This document shows, one piece after another, positions 26,141 through 33,837 of a DNA stretch of 64,000 nucleotides. A program made the translations under genes and the position numbers. This DNA comes from Candidatus Omnitrophota bacterium (lineage in GTDB: Bacteria; Omnitrophota; Gorgyraeia; Velamenicoccales; Velamenicoccaceae). Below the pieces are notes generated by a model that saw only the letters and a program-made list of their open reading frames with translations, made no database searches and was not told where the DNA came from. Numbering within the stretch: the stretch's first letter is position 1; the number at the start of each line of letters is the position of its first letter. The DNA is taken from positions 1 through 64,000 of the forward strand of contig DMEU01000020.1 in NCBI GenBank assembly GCA_003451585.1, read 5' to 3'.

Positions 26141-27901
26141 TTACAATACAGGCTCTTGGTACTCTTCTTCGGGCGCCTCAAATTTTAAAGTATCAACAAT
26201 GGCCTCCATCTCCATCCGCTGGAACTCCCGCGAGGCCTCAAAATAAATATTGAACAGGCGCCCGTCCTTCAAGAAGACTATCGCAGTGGCCTGCCTTATG
26301 CCCGACGGAGAAGATATGATAAAACCGCTCTGCAGGGCAAAGATGCCGTTGACCTTTCTTTGGGTCTTTAAAACAGCCCTCCCATTTTGCCAGGCGAGAT
26401 CTGCGATCTTAGCTGACATGGTATCACGCACAAGCTGCAAAGCATCCTCATCCGTGCCTATATTGTCTACCGCTTCGATATTGATACGTACGGCCTGACT
26501 GCCTGTCGGGCTGACTATCGAGACGCCTCCGGTATCTTCAGACCACACCCACTCCTGCGGCACGTCTATCCAGAACAGGCCGTCTTTCTGGGCATAGTTA
26601 TCGGCAAATGCCGCAGGCGCAAGTAACAGCGCCACCAGAAAAGCGGCGCAGGAAAAGGCCTTTTTCGTCTCAGGGATGCGTAAAAGAAAGACCAGCCCCA
26701 ACACCATAAAAACCTCCAGGCTCAAAAGCGCTATGCGGTAATCCAATTCGTCTGCAGGCCTTAAGATAAACAAGATCAGCCCCCAAAAAAGGGCACCTGC
26801 TATACCTGATATATAGCCGGCAAGGTTGAACAACCCGAATACCTCCCCCATTTTTTCAGCAGGGACCATCTTTGTAACAAGGGCGCGCGAGACCGTCCAG
26901 ATAGAACCCAGCGCGATACCGACCAATGCGCCGATAACGCGGTATGAAGCAAGAGAAATATCGGTGATCATCGCTCCCAACAAAAATGAAACCATCCATA
27001 AAATAAAAACAAAGCAAAGCGTGCGCTTGCAGCCTAAAAGATCACTGGCGACCCCGGAAAAAAAACTGCCAAATACAGCAAAGAACGCAGAAAAAACTAT
27101 AAGCTCGACTATCTGGGCTCCGCCTAACCCGAATACACGGCTGACATATACGGACATAAAAAGGATCACCGCGTTGACCGCGCTTAACCCAAAAAAAGCA
27201 GCCTTTAAAAAATCCAACAGTCCGGGCGTCTTTAATGCGTTAAGAGAGGAGACTTTCAGCTCCATGAAGGTTTTTACGAACTTGTCTCTTTTAAGAAAAT
27301 GACTCATCAAGGAGACGGCCTTCGGCTCTACATCCTTTACAAAGAACATGCATGGGAGTGCAAAGAACAAAAACAGGGCTCCGGTGATAAGAAAAACAGC
27401 TTGATAGCCATGGCTTAAAAATATCGGCCTGGTAAGCAACAGGGCAAGGACCGCACCGCTATATCCGGTCATCCTGCCGAAACCTGAGATAATCCCCACT
27501 TTGCCCCTGGGGGCTATGGCTGCAAGCTGCGCATTATAAAATACGGAGGCCATTTGACAGCCGAAATTGGCCAAAACAAAAAACAGCAAGGCCCAAAAAA
27601 CACTTGAAGTAAAAGCCAGAAGGGAGGTAAAGAAGACCGATACGAGCGTATGCGCTACCAAAAATACCCTGCGTCTTGCCGTAGCATCAGAAACTGCCCC
27701 CAACACAGGTGCCAGGATGCCGACTAAAAGAAGGGAAAAGCTGAAAGCGATGCTATAAAATATCTCTGGTACCTTTTTCTCCAGGGTAAGCCACCGCACA
27801 AAATACAAGGAGATGATATTTATCGCAAAGAACTGATTTGAAAGGTCATACAAAGCCCAGGAAGGGATAATGAGGGCTTTTTTTATGTTATCGGTTCCCA
27901 T
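26141..27901 (-). CDS. UMF1-type MFS transporter with C-terminal exported domain
   Basis: The first 410 residues form a 12-segment major-facilitator transporter of the UMF1/Atg22-like group (WALYDLSNQFFAINIISLYF; YNAQLAAIAPRGKVGIISGFGRMTGYSGAVLALL). At residue 413 a further segment begins that looks like a signal peptide, KKAFSCAAFLVALLLAPAAFA (413-433), ending in an AxA-type cleavage site. A soluble domain of about 153 residues follows (WIDVPQEWVWSEDTGG... DGRLFNIYFEAS), like PsbP or other small exported lipoprotein-type folds. There is no start codon at the junction, so it reads as one chain; it looks like a fusion of two adjacent genes. Transport substrate unknown. Confidence 0.85.
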   Translation of the reverse strand: MGTDNIKKALIIPSWALYDLSNQFFAINIISLYFVRWLTLEKKVPEIFYSIAFSFSLLLVGILAPVLGAVSDATARRRVFLVAHTLVSVFFTSLLAFTSSVFWALLFFVLANFGCQMASVFYNAQLAAIAPRGKVGIISGFGRMTGYSGAVLALLLTRPIFLSHGYQAVFLITGALFLFFALPCMFFVKDVEPKAVSLMSHFLKRDKFVKTFMELKVSSLNALKTPGLLDFLKAAFFGLSAVNAVILFMSVYVSRVFGLGGAQIVELIVFSAFFAVFGSFFSGVASDLLGCKRTLCFVFILWMVSFLLGAMITDISLASYRVIGALVGIALGSIWTVSRALVTKMVPAEKMGEVFGLFNLAGYISGIAGALFWGLILFILRPADELDYRIALLSLEVFMVLGLVFLLRIPETKKAFSCAAFLVALLLAPAAFADNYAQKDGLFWIDVPQEWVWSEDTGGVSIVSPTGSQAVRINIEAVDNIGTDEDALQLVRDTMSAKIADLAWQNGRAVLKTQRKVNGIFALQSGFIISSPSGIRQATAIVFLKDGRLFNIYFEASREFQRMEMEAIVDTLKFEAPEEEYQEPVL

Positions 27902-27920
27902 CAGTCACGCCCCCGCTTGG

Positions 27921-28169
27921 CTACAAGTGGACAAAGATACGGCCGAAATTTTTGTCGTCTTTTTCCAGGCGCCTGTAAAGGGCGCGGATATGTTTTTGTT
28001 CCAAAAAACGCAGGACCCTCTTTTTTAACTGGCCACTCCCCTTACCGGGGATTATCTCAACAAGGCGGATCTTTTTATCTACGGCAGAACGCATCACATC
28101 ATTAAGCGCCCGCTCTATTCTTTCTCCCTGGTCGAATATATCATGCAGATCAAGTTTTAACTTAGCCAT
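27921..28169 (-). CDS. small Smr-domain protein
   Basis: Stand-alone Smr (small MutS-related) domain of 82 residues. It has the LDLHDIFDQGERIERALNDVM motif at the start and IIPGKGSGQLKKRVLRFL in the middle, the two signatures of the fold. Smr domains can have nuclease activity or aid ribosome rescue; which applies here is unknown. The gene lies between the MFS fusion and an esterase on the same strand. Confidence 0.85.
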   Translation of the reverse strand: MAKLKLDLHDIFDQGERIERALNDVMRSAVDKKIRLVEIIPGKGSGQLKKRVLRFLEQKHIRALYRRLEKDDKNFGRIFVHL

Positions 28170-28192
28170 ATTTTAAAATACGGGGATACCAG

Positions 28193-29242
28193 CTATTTTC
28201 CCTCATCTAGTGCATACTTCTTAAAAAACTCCCATATCGTATCTGTTGCGTCATAATCCAATATCAGGGGGCCTATGGCGTTCTTCCACTGCCTGCAGAT
28301 ATAGCCTTGGGGCCTGCTGCGGCACGCCTGAGCCTCATATTCTACGTTCCCTGCCCAGGCATGGCCGCCGCCCTTAGTGACACAGGATGTGACCTCTACA
28401 TTACCTTTACAAGGGCTGTATGTTATGCACGTCGTATCACCCTGGCGCATAGTTACCTTAGGTGTATCATCACAACCGTTCCACTTCCTCCATTTTTCAA
28501 TATACACAGGGACCGGATCGCACGCATAATAATTTATATCTTTTACAGGCACGCCTATACTGCGGAAAAACTTGCCAAAACAGCCGCCGCACTCGCCACC
28601 GCCTTCGTACGGCGAGCAAGGATCAGCTGTTCCGTCAAAATGGAATATCGGGATAGGCCGCCTCGGCGTACAATTATCGAATGTCCCTACTGAGCCGGCT
28701 GGTGCCGCTGCTGCAAACACACCGGGCATCTCACAGGCCAGGCGGAAGACCATCTGGCCCCCGTTAGAAAAACCTGTCATATAAATACGCTTCTCATCTA
28801 TGACAAAATCTTTTTTTAGTTTCGCGACCATCTTCCTTACAAAACCTACGTCATCCACATTGTTCGCCATGGCGGGTTTGCAGCACCGTCCGGCGTTCCA
28901 GGTGCCGAACAGCATGCCCGCGATCCGCTTGCCTGTACCCTGCGGATAAACAACGATAAAACCCTCTTCGTCGGATTTTTCATCCAGCCTGAAATACCGG
29001 GACGCGGCCTCAATATTCCCCCCGCCGCCATGGAAAGCCAAAACCAGAGGCACAGGCCTTTGCGCGTCGTAACTTTGCGGCACATGGGCCCTGTACGTCC
29101 TTTCTAAACCGCCATGGCCAAGCAGAAAATCATAGTCTCCTGGGCCGCGGCCCTTCCCTGCTACGGCTCCTGGAGAGAGCAATAAAACCCCTGTGCAAAA
29201 TACCAGAACACCGAAAATGAATTTTTCAGCCGTTTTTTTCAT
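28193..29242 (-). CDS. secreted PHB-depolymerase/feruloyl-esterase-type hydrolase
   Basis: Exported alpha/beta hydrolase of 349 residues (esterase PHB depolymerase family, LpqC-like). A signal peptide (about residues 1-28, ending near AVAGKG) is followed by LVLAFHGGGGNIEAASRY (oxyanion hole), the nucleophile Ser in TGFSNGGQMVFRLA near residue 167, FHFDGTADPCSPYEGG near 228, and the catalytic His in KGGGHAWAGN. Many cysteines suggest disulfides. Substrate could be a polyester or a feruloylated plant polymer; nothing in the neighbourhood decides. Confidence 0.88.
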   Translation of the reverse strand: MKKTAEKFIFGVLVFCTGVLLLSPGAVAGKGRGPGDYDFLLGHGGLERTYRAHVPQSYDAQRPVPLVLAFHGGGGNIEAASRYFRLDEKSDEEGFIVVYPQGTGKRIAGMLFGTWNAGRCCKPAMANNVDDVGFVRKMVAKLKKDFVIDEKRIYMTGFSNGGQMVFRLACEMPGVFAAAAPAGSVGTFDNCTPRRPIPIFHFDGTADPCSPYEGGGECGGCFGKFFRSIGVPVKDINYYACDPVPVYIEKWRKWNGCDDTPKVTMRQGDTTCITYSPCKGNVEVTSCVTKGGGHAWAGNVEYEAQACRSRPQGYICRQWKNAIGPLILDYDATDTIWEFFKKYALDEGK

Positions 29243-29244
29243 AC

Positions 29245-30069
29245 CTATTCCATTGCCTCCAAGGCAGCTTCTACAGCTGTGATCTTATCCTCTATCTTGC
29301 GTTTATCATAACCGTCTTCTGCCATGCCGTAGGCCTGATTAAAATACTGCAGGGCCAGCGAATAATTGTCTTTCTTCTTTGAACGCAGCGAAGCCTCGCT
29401 TGAAGACAAGTTCCTGGCTATCTCCATATACTTTCTACCCTCTATAAAAAGACGGTCCATTTCTCTGCCCTTGTTCAGTTTTTCCGAGAGCCTGGATCCC
29501 TTTGCGCGCGAATCCTCGATAATATTCCTTAGCTGCCCTGCCTTGCCTGCGTCAGGCAGCTCGATATCGAGCGAATATTGGGCATACTTGACCGCAGACT
29601 GATATAGTTCAACGCGCTCTTTATTATACGTGCTATTCTCGGCCTGCTGATAAAGATCCATGGCCTTAAGATAATGCTCCTGGCTTGTCATCTTGGCGGA
29701 TGTATCGGCCCTCTTGCGGCCAAAAGAACTCAACCACTCCTTCAGGCCTACCCAAAAACCGCTTTTCGCCTTGCCTTGCGCTGGTTTTGACGAACTCCCC
29801 TCGCCGGGATTGTTGAGGCCGATCTCTCGCTCCACTGTGCCTATCCTGACAACAACACCATCGGGTCTGATACTTATGATCTCGGCATCCCCCGCTTTAT
29901 CGCCGGCTTTGACTATCATTCCGTTGACAATGGCACGCGATCCGGAGCTAGTTTCATCATACATGATCCCGGACACTAGCACATCATCCGGCTTTGCGGC
30001 AAAGCCATTCACAGAGAATAAAAGAAATACCGCCAAAAAAACAACTATACCAGTTTTCACTTTCATCAT
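29245..30069 (-). CDS. exported TPR-like protein of unknown function
   Basis: A 274-residue protein with a signal peptide (VFLAVFLLFSVNGFA). The N-terminal part SGIMYDETSSGSRAIVNGMIVKAGDKAGDAEIISIRPDGVVVRIG resembles the small beta-domains found in type II secretion accessory proteins (GspC/PulP-like). The C-terminal half is helical with TPR-like units (EHYLKAMDLYQQAENS, YSLALQYFNQAYGMAE). It ends 2 bp before the esterase start, so the two are coupled. No specific function is assigned. Confidence 0.7.
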   Translation of the reverse strand: MMKVKTGIVVFLAVFLLFSVNGFAAKPDDVLVSGIMYDETSSGSRAIVNGMIVKAGDKAGDAEIISIRPDGVVVRIGTVEREIGLNNPGEGSSSKPAQGKAKSGFWVGLKEWLSSFGRKRADTSAKMTSQEHYLKAMDLYQQAENSTYNKERVELYQSAVKYAQYSLDIELPDAGKAGQLRNIIEDSRAKGSRLSEKLNKGREMDRLFIEGRKYMEIARNLSSSEASLRSKKKDNYSLALQYFNQAYGMAEDGYDKRKIEDKITAVEAALEAME

Positions 30070-30078
30070 TATTCCTTA

Positions 30079-30495
30079 CTAATTATGGGAAGATAATAAA
30101 ATACCGTCCTGGAAATAAAGGTATACGGCGCCTGGATCTTCCCCTGGACCATACACCCATTGTTCAAAAACACCGTTCGGTGATTCGCTGCGGATGATGT
30201 CTTCGGGCTTTCCGTAAGCGCAACGCACCGCCCCATCCGTCATACCTATGTAAATTCTACCTTCCTTTATAAGCCGCCTGTCTGATTCGCTTAAGGCCGG
30301 AAGCTCCTGCATACATTTATCTCTTCTGTCTATGGCGCACTCCTTATCATACTCAGCGGCTTCCGACGGCTTCCTGCAATCATAGGCCTTTCCGGATATA
30401 GGCCCTGTTTTTTCCATCTTCTGAGTAGCACACCCAAAAAGAACAACAAAGGCAAAAACCGCAAAAAAAGAAAAAAATACACCAAGGTTTTTCAT
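30079..30495 (-). CDS. lipoprotein with BamE/SmpA-like domain
   Basis: A 138-residue lipoprotein. The signal peptide ends in the lipobox VLFGC at about residue 21, so the mature protein would be anchored by an N-acyl diglyceride Cys (Lnt is in the window). The C-terminal IYIGMTDGAVRCAYGKPEDIIRSESPNGVFEQWVYG looks like the BamE/SmpA fold. The start is set at 30495; the frame extends to 30513. Role unknown. Confidence 0.65.
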   Translation of the reverse strand: MKNLGVFFSFFAVFAFVVLFGCATQKMEKTGPISGKAYDCRKPSEAAEYDKECAIDRRDKCMQELPALSESDRRLIKEGRIYIGMTDGAVRCAYGKPEDIIRSESPNGVFEQWVYGPGEDPGAVYLYFQDGILLSSHN

Positions 30496-30535
30496 ACTAA
30501 CACACCCGCGCAAACTGCCAATATCGGTAACAATC

Positions 30536-30706
30536 CTATTTTCTCTTTAAACTCTTTTTGGCCTTTTTTGCGGCCGTTCTCTTCTTCTGCGACATAGGCT
30601 TGCCGCAGCACCAGATCGTCTCTTCCGATACCCCGCATGCATCCACTACGACCTCACGGCCGCACGGCACGCACGCCAATTTCTGCCCCCTTTTTACTTT
30701 AGCCAT
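30536..30706 (-). CDS. small zinc-ribbon-like basic protein
   Basis: A 56-residue protein. Two pairs of cysteines (ACVPCGRE and WCCGKPM, spaced about 17 residues) could bind a metal, and the C-terminus is a run of Lys/Arg. The ATG at 30706 follows an AGGGG-type ribosome site; the frame extends to 30748 but without support. Function unknown; the basic tail suggests contact with nucleic acid. Confidence 0.6.
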   Translation of the reverse strand: MAKVKRGQKLACVPCGREVVVDACGVSEETIWCCGKPMSQKKRTAAKKAKKSLKRK

Positions 30707-30748
30707 TTTCCCCTCCTTAGGTTTGCTAAGCAGCCTTTCGGCTATCAA

Positions 30749-31198
30749 CTAAAGCACTTTCTTCTTTATAACTATAAAGGCGCTGTATGCCCAGTCGCTC
30801 TTTTGGTCATAGTATGCCTGCCGAAGCGCCCAGGTATATACCTCTGCGTCCTCGAACATATCGGTCTTGAGCACTATAGAAGAAACATTTGCAGCGATCT
30901 TTTTCTTTAAGATGATGTTCTTTGCCAACTGCTCCCGGCCTTTGTAAATGCGGAATTCGTAGAACCTCCTTTTAAATACCTTGCCTTCAAAAGGGCTCCA
31001 CTTGAACTCAACCGTATCTTTACCGGTCAGATCCAGGGTCTCTGAAACAGGCCAGATAAGCCTGGGCTCAGGCGCTGTCTCCATAGAGTGCCTGCCGCCA
31101 ATTCCAAACTCAACGCCTCCGCTGACCAAGCCTGCCTCTATGCGCACAACAGAAAACCCGGCCAGCAAAACCGCCAAAACCAAAAATATTCTTCTCAT
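30749..31198 (-). CDS. secreted protein with beta-sandwich-like domain
   Basis: A 149-residue protein with a signal peptide (FLVLAVLLAGFSVVRIEAG). The remainder reads like a fibronectin-type beta-sandwich (LIWPVSETLDLTGKDTVEFKWSP, YEFRIYKGREQLAKN, VYTWALRQAYYD). The start is taken at 31198, where the signal peptide begins. Function unknown. It belongs to a run of five small exported proteins. Confidence 0.65.
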   Translation of the reverse strand: MRRIFLVLAVLLAGFSVVRIEAGLVSGGVEFGIGGRHSMETAPEPRLIWPVSETLDLTGKDTVEFKWSPFEGKVFKRRFYEFRIYKGREQLAKNIILKKKIAANVSSIVLKTDMFEDAEVYTWALRQAYYDQKSDWAYSAFIVIKKKVL

Positions 31199-31248
31199 GA
31201 TCTTACCCCGGCTTTCTGAGAAAAACAAGACAGACCGAAAAGTCTCAC

Positions 31249-31803
31249 CTATTCCTGATATGTTTTACCATTCACGGTCAACTTATTTACATACAAAAAT
31301 TTGGCAGGACTAGAAGTATTATCCTTGCCCACATAATCAGCCACATTAACGGTAAGCCCATCAGGCTTGATTATTCTGTCGATCCTGAGTTCAAAGCCGC
31401 CGATACGGATCTCATCCTGGCCTTTCAGGCCTTTAAGCGGTTTTTCCAGCAAATCCCGATCGGTAAATATCAGATAACGCGTGCCATTCTTAAGCATTGT
31501 CTCGATCGCTGCCATTTTGGGATTATCCGCAAACCGCGGACTTGTCTTGCCTGTATTGATCGTAATACAGGTCGTTGCCATCGGGAAAGTCGCCTGATAG
31601 AGGGCTGTCGCGTTCAATGGATCTTCAAAGACCGTCCCGCTCAAATCCAGAGACGCAACTTTTTTGAATTTTACGATATTGCCTTTTCTGTCCTTGCCGG
31701 AAACGACACTCCCGTTCTCCTCCAGGATTACAGGAGGCTTGACAGAGCAACCAACGAGAGCAAGACTTAAGATGAAAGCGTAAACAACCCTCCATTTTCT
31801 CAC
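31249..31803 (-). CDS. hypothetical lipoprotein
   Basis: A 184-residue protein. The signal peptide ends with the lipobox ALVGC near residue 19. The remaining sequence has no family I recognise. It contains one repeated theme of a short loop with Lys-Gly and beta segments (SGKDRKGNIVKFKKVASLDLSG; IRIGGFELRIDRIIKPDGLTV). AGGAGG lies before its ATG. Confidence 0.65.
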   Translation of the reverse strand: MRKWRVVYAFILSLALVGCSVKPPVILEENGSVVSGKDRKGNIVKFKKVASLDLSGTVFEDPLNATALYQATFPMATTCITINTGKTSPRFADNPKMAAIETMLKNGTRYLIFTDRDLLEKPLKGLKGQDEIRIGGFELRIDRIIKPDGLTVNVADYVGKDNTSSPAKFLYVNKLTVNGKTYQE

Positions 31804-31857
31804 TCTATCCTCCTTTTTGAGGAAGCCGCCGGCTCCTGCCGGCGGTATTTCCTATTT

Positions 31858-32151
31858 TTAAGCGGGAACCTGCTTGGCAGGCTGTTCTTCCAATTCTATT
31901 TCTATACCGCCTATCCGCTTGGCGCAGAAATTATAGATACGTCCTATCACAAAACCAAAGACAAATCCAAGTATTATATAAAAAAAGGGTAGCTGTATTT
32001 TTCCTAAATTATACCACAATTTGAACGAACAAATACAATTCTGCGGTATCCAGGTGATATACCATATTGCGCGTAAATCGGCTTCAAGACAGTCCCGAGG
32101 TAAAAATTTTCTACATATTCCACCGTCATAAACAATAAATCCCAAGCACAT
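31858..32151 (-). CDS. small membrane protein whose 5' end is repeat-derived
   Basis: The 97-residue frame has two parts. The C-terminal 48 residues (LPFFYIILGFVFGFVIGRIYNFCAKRIGGIEIELEE) form one membrane helix and a short tail like small DUF3566-type membrane proteins. The first half is encoded by the repeat element copies at 32052-32239 and does not look protein-like. The original start is probably lost. Expression is uncertain. Confidence 0.45.
   Translation of the reverse strand: MCLGFIVYDGGICRKFLPRDCLEADLRAIWYITWIPQNCICSFKLWYNLGKIQLPFFYIILGFVFGFVIGRIYNFCAKRIGGIEIELEEQPAKQVPA
32052..32096. repeat. partial, diverged copy of the 79-bp repeat
   Basis: Begins with AGGTGATATACCATATTG, identical to the start of the two full copies, then diverges. 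It lies 109 bp before the copy at 32161. Confidence 0.7.
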
Positions 32152-32160
32152 TCGCTTGGG

Positions 32161-32239
32161 AGGTGATATACCATATTGTGTGTAAATTCAGCTTTAAACA
32201 CCTCCACGGTGGCCGAATGGACTCCCGGCCCAGAAACTT
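32161..32239. repeat. 79-bp direct repeat, copy A
   Basis: Matches 33371-33449 at 77 of 79 bases in the same orientation. The two copies bracket a 1.1-kb block with a hydrolase and a broken toxin-antitoxin gene. A hairpin CCCAAGC/GCTTGGG directly precedes copy A. No transposase is present. Confidence 0.9.
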
Positions 32240-32268
32240 CACACAGAAACTTTATGGTTTCATTTTTC

Positions 32269-32925
32269 CTACTTCTTTTTTGCGGCGTCCTGCGCCATCT
32301 TGTAGCTCTCCATCAAGAGGCGGTAATTCGGTATGATATGTTCGCCAAAGAGGTTGGCGTAATCCAACGCATCAGGACGATTCCAGGTCTGCTGAAGTTC
32401 GCCCATAACGGCAAATGTATCGATCGGGACAACGCCTGCCTGTGCAATACGGGCAATAGTTAGATCTGTTGCCATCTGACTCCAGTTGCCTGAAGCATCC
32501 ACAACAGCATACACCTTGTAACCGGCGGCCACGGCGCTGATGGCCGGGAATGCCAAACAAACACTCGTGAGCGTACCCGTCATCACCAGGGTCTTGCGTT
32601 TGGTCTCTTCAACAGCTTTGACGAACGCGGGCACGTCCCATGCGTTGATCTGGCCTTGGCGCGGGACATATTTGGCGTGAGGGGCGAATTGCTGGATCTC
32701 AGGAATTACCGGGCCGTTCGGGCCTTCCGGCACGGACGCAGTGGTGATAACAGGGATCTTCAACAGCGTCGCGACCTTGGCAAGAGCGATGACATTGTTT
32801 CTCAGTTGAGACACAGGCATGTCTTTGACAAGGTTAAACAGGCCGCTTTGGTGATCGATCAGCAACATAGCCACGTCATCGCGATCCATCATCACATTGT
32901 TCTTGCCACTATTAGCTTTAACCAT
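32269..32925 (-). CDS. isochorismatase-like hydrolase (YcaC type)
   Basis: Cysteine hydrolase of 218 residues, related to E. coli YcaC and distinct from the nicotinamidase at the window start. Motifs: [20 protein letters not shown] (catalytic Asp), the middle [35 protein letters not shown], where Cys is the nucleophile. The start at 32925 has GGAGG upstream. Substrate unknown. It sits between two direct repeats, suggesting it is carried with them. A terminator at 33022-33048 separates it from the gene upstream. Confidence 0.85.
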   Translation of the reverse strand: MVKANSGKNNVMMDRDDVAMLLIDHQSGLFNLVKDMPVSQLRNNVIALAKVATLLKIPVITTASVPEGPNGPVIPEIQQFAPHAKYVPRQGQINAWDVPAFVKAVEETKRKTLVMTGTLTSVCLAFPAISAVAAGYKVYAVVDASGNWSQMATDLTIARIAQAGVVPIDTFAVMGELQQTWNRPDALDYANLFGEHIIPNYRLLMESYKMAQDAAKKK

Positions 32926-33021
32926 ACGTCCCTCCTTTTTATCATCAGTGCCACTTACAACTAAATTCCCTATCCACCAATGTATCCTAGGCACCCAGTC
33001 CAGTATTTCCTGGCATAAAAC

Positions 33022-33048
33022 AAAAACGCCCCGTATTTCTACGGGGCG
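33022..33048 (-). terminator. intrinsic terminator
   Basis: Perfect 8-bp stem (CGCCCCGT/ACGGGGCG) with a 6-base loop and five T on the minus strand. It ends the small gene at 33079-33321. Confidence 0.85.
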
Positions 33049-33078
33049 ATATCTTCATCCTCTAAATACAAAGGTTTA

Positions 33079-33321
33079 TCAGCATTTATTAAGATGTTCG
33101 AGGTCATCTAGGTCTCTGTGCCTTCCACTTGCTTTTTTATTTTTCTTTAAATTCGTAACCCTAAGAACTCTTTGAAGTCTTTCGGTAGATGGATCATAAC
33201 CAAAAACGGTTTTCCTTAGTTCTTCAAGCGCCGCAATCCTCTGGAGAGGAGTTTTTTTGCGCCAGAACTTATAATCATCGCTCTTGCGAAGTGCGCCGAC
33301 TTTGAAAATCTTCTTATCCAT
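33079..33321 (-). pseudogene. remnant of a nucleotidyltransferase toxin-antitoxin pair
   Basis: An 80-residue frame that joins pieces of two genes. Residues 1-52 (KTPLQRIAALEELRKTVFGYDPSTERLQRV) resemble the small protein found beside DUF6036/MNT-type nucleotidyltransferases. Residues 55-77 (KKNKKASGRHRDLDDLEHL) resemble the last residues of such a nucleotidyltransferase, the KKASGRxxDLxDxExL motif. The catalytic GSxxRG-type core is missing. The likely history is an internal deletion that fused the first gene to the tail of the second, leaving a short open frame. Whether it is still expressed is unclear; it has its own terminator. Confidence 0.6.
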
Positions 33322-33370
33322 GTTTTAATTATACCATAATTCGTGCATTTTCCTACGCCAATGACGACCT

Positions 33371-33449
33371 AGGTGATATACCATATTGTGTGTAAATTCA
33401 GCTTTAAACACCTCCACGGTGGCCGAATGGACTCCCGATCCAGAAACTT
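33371..33449. repeat. 79-bp direct repeat, copy B
   Basis: Second full copy of the repeat at 32161-32239, two differences near its right end. Lies 50 bp outside the toxin-antitoxin remnant. Confidence 0.9.
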
Positions 33450-33466
33450 AGATGCTCCACTCTGAA

Positions 33467-33661
33467 TTATAGGGCCGGCGGCCTATATTCTTCGATAATG
33501 TTTTTCTTCTTTTTTATCTCTTCTTTCAATTTTTGTATTTCCATGCCGTAATCGCTTGAGTCAGATTCCAGGATATGCAACCTTTCGGAAATTTCCCTGT
33601 GACGTATCTCAAAACCCAACAGTATCACAAATCCGCAGATCAAGACCACCATTATTACCAT
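33467..33661 (-). CDS. small single-pass membrane protein with coiled coil
   Basis: A 64-residue protein: an N-terminal membrane segment (MVIMVVLICGFVILLGFEI), then a charged helix (SERLHILESDSSDYGMEIQKLKEEIKKKKNIIEEY) typical of coiled coils. The ribosome site GGAGGGG is well placed before the ATG. The form resembles phage-shock PspB/FtsB-like small proteins but without a clear match. Function unknown. Confidence 0.55.
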   Translation of the reverse strand: MVIMVVLICGFVILLGFEIRHREISERLHILESDSSDYGMEIQKLKEEIKKKKNIIEEYRPPAL

Positions 33662-33788
33662 AACCCCTCCTATCTGCCCGTTCCCATATCTCTATAAAAC
33701 ACTAATGGACGGTTTTATTTTGCTTACTAAGCGCGTTATCCCTGTTCAAGCACACAATCGATGGTGCACTTACAAAGATCCACAAAGC

Positions 33789-33815
33789 AAAACGCCCCGC
33801 TTTTGGCGGGGCGTT
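33789..33815 (-). terminator. intrinsic terminator of nrdJ
   Basis: Perfect 8-bp stem (CGCCCCGC/GCGGGGCG), 5-base loop and a short T-tract on the minus strand, 25 bp after the nrdJ stop. Confidence 0.8.
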
Positions 33816-33837
33816 TCGTTATATAGTTACGTAGCCG

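Noticed and set aside
32004..32207. A 67-codon frame through the repeat copies
   Set aside because: It is read wholly from repeat sequence in another frame and resembles no protein.
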